DNA from: a bacterium
Lineage (GTDB): Bacteria; Planctomycetota; UBA11346
NCBI GenBank assembly: GCA_020049615.1
Contig: JAIFKN010000153.1
Coordinates: forward strand, 1-8,487
Reading direction: 5' to 3'
DNA: 8,487 nucleotides
Part shown: one piece after another, positions 1 through 7,800 of the stretch
Numbering within the stretch: the stretch's first letter is position 1
Layout of the letters: each line of letters begins with the position of its first letter
The notes under the pieces: generated by a model
What the model saw: only the letters and a program-made list of their open reading frames with translations
Databases searched by the model: none
Told to the model about the DNA's origin: nothing
Program-made: the position numbers and the translations under genes

Positions 1-464
1 CCAACGGGGCGAGCAGCGGCACGGTGCCGGCGGCCCAGACCAAGACGCAGGGCGTCGCCCTGACCCTGGCGACGAACTCCGGCACCCTGGCCCTGATCGG
101 TTCGACCTTCGTCGGCTGGAATACGCAGGCCAACGGCCTGGGCACCGACTACGCCGCGGGCGCGAGCTATACCGCCGACGCGGCCGTCGTCCTCTATGCG
201 AAATGGACGACCCTGCCGACCTACGCCGTGACCTACAACGCCAACGGGGCGAGCAGCGGCACGGTGCCGGCGGCCCAGACCAAGACGCAGGGCGTCGCCC
301 TGACCCTGGCGACGAACTGACCGGTTCGACCTTCATCGGCTGGAACACGCAGGCCAACGGCCTGGGCACCGACTACGCCGCGGGCGCGAGCTATACCGCC
401 AACGCCGCCGTCGTCCTGTACGCCAAGTGGACGACCCTGCCGACCTTCACGGTCACCTATGCCG
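1..464 (+). repeat. Tandem InlB-type repeat units, 240 nt and 224 nt
   Basis: Positions 1-78 are identical to 241-318, and 99-240 closely match 323-464 with mainly synonymous or conservative changes (for example GTC/ATC, AAT/AAC, CTC/CTG). The intact period is 240 nt, or 80 codons, so loss or gain of a whole unit keeps the frame. The second unit is only 224 nt because it lacks 16 nt. The array probably extends upstream of the window, since position 1 falls in the middle of a unit. The next unit (465 to about 680) has the same protein pattern but little nucleotide identity. Confidence 0.9.
316..322 (+). other. Frameshift site: 16-nt deletion relative to upstream repeat
   Basis: In the upstream repeat GACGAACT (71-78) is followed by 16 nt, CCGGCACCCTGGCCCT (79-94), then GATCGGTTCGACC. 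In this copy GACGAACT (311-318) is followed directly by GACCGGTTCGACC. The missing 16 nt end in CT, and CT also precedes them, so the junction has the 2-nt microhomology expected of a slippage deletion. The loss is not a multiple of three: it creates the TGA at 318-320 and moves the coding frame. The intact version would encode NSGTLAL between 'ATN' and the following '(I/T)GSTF'. Confidence 0.85.
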
Positions 465-712
465 GCAACGGCAGCACCGGGGGGAGCGTGCCCGTGGATG
501 GCGCGGCCTACCTGACCGGAGCCAACGTGACGGTGCTGGGCGTGGGCAGCCTGGTGAAGGCCGGCAACAGCTTTGCCGGTTGGAACACCGTCGCCAATGG
601 CAGCGGCACAGCCCATGCGACAGCGACGATCTTGGTGATGGGATCGGCAAACGTGACGCTGTATGCCCAGTGGACGCCGGCCTCCGGCTCCACCGCCGTG
701 GTGGTGACCAAC

Positions 713-811
713 GGCTCCGGGGGTGGCGGCTGCGGATCAGGTGCCCTGTTCGGCCTGCTGATCGCCTGCTGCTCCTGGCTCGGCCTCAGCCGGCGTCGTC
801 AGCATGCAGCC
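713..811 (+). other. C-terminal Gly/Cys motif, hydrophobic segment and Arg cluster (CTERM-like sorting signal)
   Basis: The last about 33 residues of the repeat protein read as a Ser/Gly run with Cys at 731-733 ('GSGGGGCGSG'), a hydrophobic stretch ('ALFGLLIACCSWLGL', about 743-787) and then three arginines (791-799) just before the end. This three-part layout is that of C-terminal sorting signals (GlyGly-, Synerg- and MYXO-CTERM types, the last two with Cys near the start), which are processed by dedicated membrane proteases or retained as anchors. I cannot assign it to a named class. Two further cysteines lie inside the hydrophobic segment. The signal is reached only if the upstream frameshift is bypassed or not real. 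Confidence 0.6.
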
Positions 812-1679
812 TGACCTGGCGCGGCAGATCCTCCTGTCCGCGGTGCTGGCGACCGGCTGCCTGGCGGCGGCAGATCCGGCCGGTGACGACGTGGTGGTCC
901 TGACCTACGGCCTCGAACTGTACGGCCAGGTCCTGGAGGACGGACCTGAGAACGTGGTCCTGCTGGTGGGACAATCGCGCGTGACGATCGAGAAGCCGCG
1001 GGTGGCTGCGATCCGACGCGGTGGGGCCTCGGTCCGGCCTGGCGATGAGTTCCCGACCTGGCATCACGAAGTATCCGCCGGACTCGGGCTCGGGGTGCAT
1101 CTCGGGAGCATCAAGGGGCACGGCACCTTCACCGACCGGACGGTGCCGAGCACCGTCCCTCTGGAGACGGACTACGGCACCGGGCTTGCCGATGCCCTGC
1201 CCGGTGCGGATCTGCGCTGGCTGCTGGTCCGCGATGGTCAGGGCCTCCAGCCGCTATGCGGCCTGGAGACCTCGCTGACCTTTCCCAGTGGCGAAGGTCT
1301 GCAGATACGGCATGCCCAGGTCGAAGCCGTCGCCGGGCTGCGCTGGCCGCTGGGCTCGGGCTGGTCGGCGGAGGTGCTCGGTGGTGCGGGCTGGGGCCAG
1401 GCCGCCACCGTCCGCTCCTTCGAACTGCAGGTGCCCGCCGGTGGCGTGGAACAGGTCGATGCCGAGGCCGATCTTGCCGGACCGAGTCTGTCGGCCGAGG
1501 TCGGAGTCTTGCGCAACCTGGGCCGTTGGCAGGCCGGCCTCAGCCTCGGCGCGACCTGGTCCTGGCTATCCGGCTCTTCCACCTGGGCATCGCCCTCAGG
1601 CCTCTACGCGGGAAGTGAAGATCTCGAAGCCTCCCTCACCGGCCTCGACCTCGTCGGCCGCATCGGCTACCGGTGGTAG
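804..1679 (+). CDS. Exported SH3/Sm-like domain plus outer-membrane beta-barrel protein
   Basis: This is a 291-residue protein that I do not recognise as a named family. Residues 1-23 form a signal peptide; 'LATGC' around Cys19 resembles a weak lipobox, and a type I cut after 'LAAA' is the alternative. Residues about 28-72 ('DDVVVLTYGLELYGQVLE..', ending 'RVAAIRRGG') have the alternating pattern of a small SH3/Sm-like beta barrel, which I recall at the N-terminus of many exported PVC proteins. From about residue 84 on there are amphipathic strands separated by Gly/Asn/Asp turns ('HHEVSAGLGLGVHLGS', 'EVLGGAGWGQAA', 'QAGLSLGATWSWLSG') and the last residues are Tyr-Arg-Trp. An aromatic C-terminal residue is typical of outer-membrane barrels. 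The ATG is the first start after an in-frame TGA at 759-761 and overlaps the preceding gene by 11 nt; no Shine-Dalgarno is visible, which suggests translational coupling. Confidence 0.83.
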   Translation: MQPDLARQILLSAVLATGCLAAADPAGDDVVVLTYGLELYGQVLEDGPENVVLLVGQSRVTIEKPRVAAIRRGGASVRPGDEFPTWHHEVSAGLGLGVHLGSIKGHGTFTDRTVPSTVPLETDYGTGLADALPGADLRWLLVRDGQGLQPLCGLETSLTFPSGEGLQIRHAQVEAVAGLRWPLGSGWSAEVLGGAGWGQAATVRSFELQVPAGGVEQVDAEADLAGPSLSAEVGVLRNLGRWQAGLSLGATWSWLSGSSTWASPSGLYAGSEDLEASLTGLDLVGRIGYRW

Positions 1680-1698
1680 GCTGCAGTGGGTGCCGGTA

Positions 1699-1756
1699 GG
1701 CCGCGGTCGGCCGGATTGGCCGATCCGGGGGAGCCGATACGGCAAGAACGGCTCCC
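1699..1756 (+). terminator. Cluster of GC-rich stem-loops after the beta-barrel gene
   Basis: The cluster starts 20 nt after the TAG at 1677-1679. One hairpin pairs CCGGAT (1711-1716) with ATCCGG (1723-1728) around a 6-nt loop. Directly next to it GGGAGCCG (1729-1736) pairs with CGGCTCCC (1749-1756) around a 12-nt loop. A third, competing hairpin pairs GGCCG (1699-1703) with CGGCC (1708-1712), and that CGGCC can also pair with GGCCG at 1718-1722. No T-tract follows, so it is not a classical intrinsic terminator. It could be a U-tract-less terminator, an mRNA 3'-end stabiliser, or a leader structure for the next gene. Confidence 0.35.
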
Positions 1757-1886
1757 GGGTCCCGGCTAGACTGGATCGATCAGTGAATCTCGGCGTGGCT
1801 TCCCGGGCCGCAGCAACCTGCGCCTGGTGGTTACGACCAGACCGTCCCGTGCTCCGACTGCTCACCATGGCCATTGGGGGAAACGC
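1757..1886 (+). other. Leader/spacer before the giant gene
   Basis: The rest of the 207-nt gap holds no reading frame I would defend and no convincing -35/-10 pair. It does hold an imperfect palindrome around GATCGATC (1774-1781) and a CTGGT/ACCAG pair near 1824-1840, both too short to call. It ends in a ribosome binding site. Confidence 0.4.
1876..1881 (+). promoter_or_regulatory. Ribosome binding site of the giant gene
   Basis: GGGGGA sits 5 nt before the ATG at 1887. It is a purine-rich, imperfect Shine-Dalgarno at normal spacing. It supports this ATG, which is followed directly by a well-formed signal peptide. Confidence 0.55.
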
Positions 1887-4800
1887 ATGAATTCCAGCGT
1901 CCGATCGTATCTGCCGGGTGTCGTCGCCCTGCTGGCCCTGGCGCTGCCGCTCCAGGCGGCCGACTACTACGTGGCGCCCACCGGCAATGATGGCAACGCC
2001 GGCACCCTGGCCTCGCCGTTCGCCACCATCCAGCGGGCTGCGACGGCGGTGGCCGCTGGCGGCACGGTGTACATCCGCGCCGGCACCTATCGCGAGGTGG
2101 TGACGCCGACCAGTTCCGGAGCGAGCGGTTCGCCGATCACCTATCGCAATTTCCAGAGCGAGGCCGTGACGATCAGCGGGGCCGACCCGCTGGGCAGCCT
2201 GGCCTGGACCCGCGAGGGTACGACGTCGATCTACAGCGCGACGGTCCCGGCGGGTCTGCTGAACCTGGGCAACCAGAACCAGGTCTTCGCCGATGGCCGG
2301 CCCCTGGTGCTGGCGCGCTGGCCGAATCTCGGCGCCGACCTGGACCTGACCCGCCCGGGCCTGTCACGCATCATCACCAAGGCCGGCCAATCCGGTCCCG
2401 CCAGCACCCTCTACACCATGACGGTGACTGATCCGACCCTGCCGAGCCTGGATTGGACCGGAGCGTTGATGGGCGTCTCCGGCGCATTGACCTCACCGTG
2501 GTGCGCGGCCAAGGTGATCAGCAGCAGTGCCAACACCCTTACCATCCAGGTTCGCCCCTCGCAGGATGACCCGATCACCCTGCCTGTAGGTGAGACCGTC
2601 ACCGGAGCCCATGATGGCTCGCGGTACTGGCTGTCAGGAATTTCCGCCGCCCTGGATGCGGCCGGGGAATGGCATTTCAATTCGGCTAACCGGGTCCTGC
2701 GCGTGTGGCTGCCGACAGGGGATTCCCCCGCCAGCCATAGCCTGGAAGTGCGGGCCAACCGTCCCTGGGCCTTCGATCTCAACCAGAAAAGCTACATCAC
2801 CGTCAGCGGTCTGGGTTTCGTCGCCACCAGCCTGCGCACCGAGAACTTTCCGGTCGGCAACGAACTCAATTCTGCGGTATACAATCCGAGTGCACCTCGC
2901 AGTCGCAACGTCATCCTCCAGGATCTGACCTTCAGCCAGGTATTCCACGCTGATTCAGCAGACACCGATGGAGGCACCTTCAACCCCCAGGACACCTATC
3001 GCTTTGGTGCCACCGACAGCGGGGTGATCCTCGCCGGCAAAGCACACACGATGCAGCGCTGTGTGATCGATGGATCGGCCGGCCATGGCCTGGTCGTGCT
3101 CGGCGATGGCCACGTCATCGAAGACAACGTGATTCGCAATACGGCGCTGCTCGGCCTGGAGAGCTCGGCGATCACGCTTGGCGATCTCGGCCTGTACAGC
3201 AAACGCCACAGCATCCGCTTCAACTCCCTGTTCAACAGCGGCAACTACCTGATCCGGTTCTACGCCGGCCAATCGTGCTTGATCCATCACAATGATGCCT
3301 GGTCGGGCAAGAACCTGGTGACCGATGGCGGCTACATCTACACCTGGGGCAGCAACGGCAGCGATGGCACCAACCGGACCGAGGTGGCCTACAACCGCGT
3401 CCACGATGGCTATGCCGAGGGCTACGGCGCCCAGGGGATCTACCTCGATGAGGGCGGCACCAGCAATTACATCGTCCACCACAATCTGGTGTGGAACCTC
3501 AATTCTGGCATCACCGTCAACGGGATCGGCGGTGCCAACATCGACATCGTCCATAACACCCTGGCCTGCGGCATCGCCGGGGACACACCGATGCGCGTGG
3601 TCAAGATCGATGCGACGGGCAACGCGGTGCGCAACAATCTGGTGCAGAGCATGATCTTCCAGGACGAGTTTGGCGGCGATACGCCAGATCCGATCTTTGA
3701 CAAGAATCTCATTGGATCAACCGATGCGCTGCAAATCCCAACGCAGACCGCACCCGCCTTCATCATCAGCACCAACCCGCTTTTCACCAACCCAGGGGTG
3801 CATGATTTCTCTCTCCAGGCCGGATCACCGGCCGTCAACGCCGGCAGCACGACCGAGGTAGCCGTCCGCGTGCAGGCGGATGGCTCCGAACTGGCGACTC
3901 CAGCCACCGGAACCTACAGCGGCGCTCCCGACATCGGCGCCTACGAGCGTGGCCAGCCGGTGTGGGCCGCCGGCACCCGCATCTCCTCCCTGGTGACTAC
4001 GGCCAACCCGACCGGGCTCACCGCATCCAGCAGCAATACCAGCACGGTGGTGCTCAACTGGACCGCTCCCACCCCACCGCCGAGCGGCGGGATGCTGATC
4101 ATCGAGCGCAAGGTCGGCGAGCATTTCTCCGAGATCGGCCGCGTCGTCCCCGCCACGACCGCCTTCACCGAGACCAGTCTGCTGCCCGGCACCTGGTCCT
4201 ACCGGCTCCGCACCACGGCCGGTGGCACCAGCAACATAGCTACCGTGTCGACGTTGGCGGCAGGTCGGAATGCCAGCGGGCCGATCCGCGCCACAAGCTA
4301 CAATGCGCTGAATGACATCGGCAGCGCGATGAACATCGACACCGTCAACGGCATCGTGGCGAATCCGTCGGCTGGCGACTGGCTGCGCTATGACGACATC
4401 AACTTCGGCTCCATCGGTTCCTACATCAGCGTGACCGCCAGCTATGCGACCGATGGCATCTCGGCCATCGAGATCCGCTTGGATGACCCCAACACCGGCA
4501 CCTTGTTGACCAAGATGCCGCTGGCTGGGGCGGGGTGGAGCGGGACGTCGTCGACCGCGTCGATCGCGGCCGCCTCGGGCGCGCATGCGTTGTACGTGAA
4601 ATTCGTCATCCCGGACGGACAGGCCTTCTTCTTTCCCTGCAACTTGTTTTCGCTGACCTTCAACCTCATTGCCGCCCCCGTGGGTCCCGCAACCTGCTCA
4701 GCCACGGCGACCTCGCCCAGCGCCATCACGCTGACCTGGAGCGACAGCGCCAGCAACGAGACCGGCTACCGCGTCGAACGCAGCGCTGATGGCCTGCTGT

Positions 4801-7800
4801 ACGCCCAGATCGCCGACCTCGCAGCCGGCTCCACCACGTATGGCGACAGCGGATTGACGCCCGCGACGAGCTACTGGTACAGGGTGCGGGCGGTCAATGC
4901 CGGCGGCTATTCCGCCTGGTCGCCAGTGGCCTCGGCCGTCACCGCCTCGGGCGTCGCCACCGCCCCGTTGATCACCAGCGCGGCTCCGCCCGGTGGCGCG
5001 GTCGGCACGGCGTACAGCCACACCTACACGGCCAGCGGCACGACGCCGATCACCTACGCGGTGACCGCCGGCGCCCTGCCGAACGGCCTGACCCTGACCA
5101 CGGCTGGCGTCCTCAGCGGCACGCCGACGGCCACCGGCACCTTCACCGGCACGGTGACGGCGACCAACAGCGTCTCGACCGCGAACCAGGCCTTCAGCAT
5201 CGCCATCTCCGCCTCCATCCTGCCCGATTCCTATGCGTCCTATTTCGTGAACCGGGATCTCGGGGATGCGACCAACTCGGAATTCCGCATCTGGATCCCA
5301 GGCGGTCTGACCACGATCCGCGGCCTGATCGTCGGCATCCACGGCTACGGCGACAATTACCTCAGGTATTCCACGCCGTTCATCCAACTGCCGGCGATGC
5401 GTGAACTCGCCCGCAAGCACGGATTCGCCATCGTCGCCAACACCTTCGCTCCGCAGGGCTACAACCCGATCGGCGCCACCGGCGATGCGAAGGTCGCGGA
5501 GCTCTTTGCCGCCATCGGCCAGGGCGGTCTCGCCGGCGTGACCGGGCATCCGGAGATCGACAACGCGCCGATCTGCATCTTCGGCTTCTCCATGGGTGGC
5601 AACTTCACCACGCGCTTCAACAAGGCCCATCCCGAACGCCTCCTCGGCATGGTCTGCGCCAACTACTTCAGCGATGAGAACGCCACGATCCCCGGTGGAT
5701 CGCCAGCGCTCAACACGCCGGCCCTCATCGTGGTGGGGGAGCTGGATGAGCAGACCGGGAACGTCTTCGGCGAGGACAACACGGTCGCGACCAACATTGC
5801 ACGCTACCGGGCTGCCCGCCTCAACGGCGCGCGCTGGGCGTTGTGCCTCGACCGTGGGGTCGGCCATACCTATGACGACAGCATCGAGCGGTTGGCCGCG
5901 CCCTTCTTCGATCAGGTGATCGCGCTCCGCTATCCCGTCGGCGCCAATCCCGCGACTGGACCGGTTACGCTCACCACCTTGGCCGAGAGCTCCGGTTGGC
6001 TGGGCAACGATGCGACCACCGCCTCGACCATGGCCCAGGTCGCGCCCTGGGCGTCCTATGCCGCCACCAAGAACCAGGCGTCGTGGCTGCCGAATGCCTA
6101 TGCCGCGCGCATGTGGCAGGCCTCCAACACCCTGACCAAGGACCTGCGGATCCAGCACGAGCTGTTCCGCCCGTTCCCGCCGCCCTTCAAGAATGGCGAA
6201 ACGATCACGGTGACCGCCGACGTATCGGCCTTGGCGAATGTGACCAGCGTCAGCTTCTACGATGGGGACGTGCTCCTCGGTACGGATGCCTCCGCCCCAT
6301 ACGCCTATGCCTGGGCTGGCGCCTCCGCCGGCCCCCACGCCTACTACGCCAAGGCGGTCGCGAACGGGAGCGACGTGATCTCCGAACTCGGCCTGATCAC
6401 GGTGCGCACCATCAACCCGGCTGCGCCCACGCAGGCCGCCGCCGGCGGCGTCGATCTGACGACCGGTCTGGCTGGCCACTGGACCTTCGACGAGACGGGC
6501 GGGACGGCAGCCGCGGACGCCTCGGGCAACAGCAACACCGGAACGCTGGTCAACGCCACGCATGTCGACGGCCTGCTGGGCCAGGGCCTGTGCCCGCTCG
6601 TGCATAACGATGGGGTGGGCGTGACGGTGCCGCATGCCGCCTCGCTGGTCGCCATCAGCCAGGTCACCTTGTCGGCGTGGTTGCGCCTGGGCTTCCCGGG
6701 TGCCGACATGAACATCATCTCGAAGACCACCAAGGGATCCTGGGAGAGCGGGGTCTACTACAAATTCTACATCGATTACGAAGGCCAGCGGCTGGTGTTC
6801 ACGCCGTCCTGGGGGATTTCGAGCACCGAGCTCAGCGTGCCCCTGCCACCGGACTTCGCCGGTTGGCATCACTATCTCGCCACCATCCATGCCGGTGAGC
6901 TGCGCATCTATGTCGACGGGAACCTGCTCGGTTCGCAGGCGGTCACCGGCAGCACCATGACCGGCATCACCACCGATCCGCTGGTCATCGGCACCAGCAA
7001 CAATGGTGGCCACCTGCACGGGTTGATCGACGAGGTCCGCGTCTACACGGTCGGCCTGAGCCCGCTGCAGGTCCAGGCGCTGGTCGGCCTCGGCCTTGCT
7101 GGCGCCGTCCCCACCGCGCCGGTGATCACCAGCGCGGCTCCCGCCGGCGGGACCCTGTCCACGGCCTACAGCCACACCTATACGGCCAGCGGGACTGCTC
7201 CGATCAGCTACAGCGTGACCGCTGGCAGCCTGCCCGCCGGATTGACGCTCAGCAGCGCCGGCCTCATCAGCGGCACGCCGACGACGACCGGCACCTTCAC
7301 CGGCACGGTGACGGCGACCAACAGCGTCTCGACCGCGACGCAAGGCTTCAGCATCGCGATCGGCGCCACCCCCACCGCGTATGCCTACGATGGCTTCGCC
7401 GGCGGTACGGTGAACAACGGCGGTACGGGCTGGACCGGCACCTGGTCAGCCGGACTTGCCGGCGGCTCCAGCCTGACCTATGGCACCCTGCAGACCTCCG
7501 GCAATGCCGCCAGCGTGCTTGATTACGGTATCGGCCAGTCGACCCGCAGCATCACCACCAACCTCACCGGCACGGTGTGGTTCTCGTGGATCCAGGACGC
7601 CACCGCCACAGCCGGCGCCGCCAACCAGATCCGCTTCATGAACAACGGCGCGGTCGAATGCATGGTCGGCCAGCATTTCGATGCGGCCACACTCAAGATC
7701 TATGCTGATGGCGACGGGACGGTGGCGGCGAACACGGCCATCTCGACCCTGGGCACGACATTCCTCGCCGTCTCGGTGAACCAGACGACGGGAGCGATCA

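Larger units (their letters stand above)
1..814 (+). pseudogene. InlB B-repeat-type surface protein, 5'-partial, frameshifted
   Basis: This is the 3' part of a gene for a secreted repeat protein; its start lies before the window. Seen: units with the pattern 'VTYNANGA...GWNTQANGLGT...YAAGASYTA..AVVLYAKWT', which match the Listeria-Bacteroides (InlB B / Flg_new) repeat, a small beta-rich module of bacterial surface proteins. Two near-identical units and one diverged unit (about 446-674) are visible. The first part reads in the frame with codons starting at position 3 and hits TGA at 318-320. The rest reads cleanly in the frame with codons starting at 317 (CTG) to TGA 812-814. A 16-nt deletion relative to the upstream repeat explains the break. 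The C-terminus looks like a surface-sorting signal. Its role is probably a structural or adhesive surface protein (inference). It could still be a functional variable gene or an assembly artefact, because the downstream frame has not decayed. Confidence 0.8.

Noticed and set aside
1..464. Tandem repeats considered as a CRISPR array
   Set aside because: The repeats are long, contiguous and protein-coding, without unique spacers.
1769..1784. Near-palindrome around GATCGATC as an operator
   Set aside because: The arms are short and imperfect, only one copy is present, and no promoter is visible beside it.
1824..1840. CTGGT/ACCAG inverted pair as a riboswitch or leader hairpin
   Set aside because: A 5-bp stem is too short, and I could not match the spacer to any riboswitch consensus I know.
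2955..4586. Minus-strand open frames at 2955-3554 and 3825-4586
   Set aside because: They are antisense to the beta-helix, FnIII and CBM6 regions, with low-complexity products and no family match.
5996..6607. Plus-strand open frame in a different phase
   Set aside because: It overlaps the linker, Ig-like and LamG-like coding region in another frame. Its Arg-rich product is typical of out-of-frame GC-rich DNA.
4698..7343. A very long open frame on the minus strand (881 codons)
   Set aside because: It lies wholly antisense to the giant gene. Its product is Arg/Gly/Ala/Asp-rich with no recognisable domain, as expected for the reverse of a GC-rich coding frame. The plus-strand frame has clear domains throughout.
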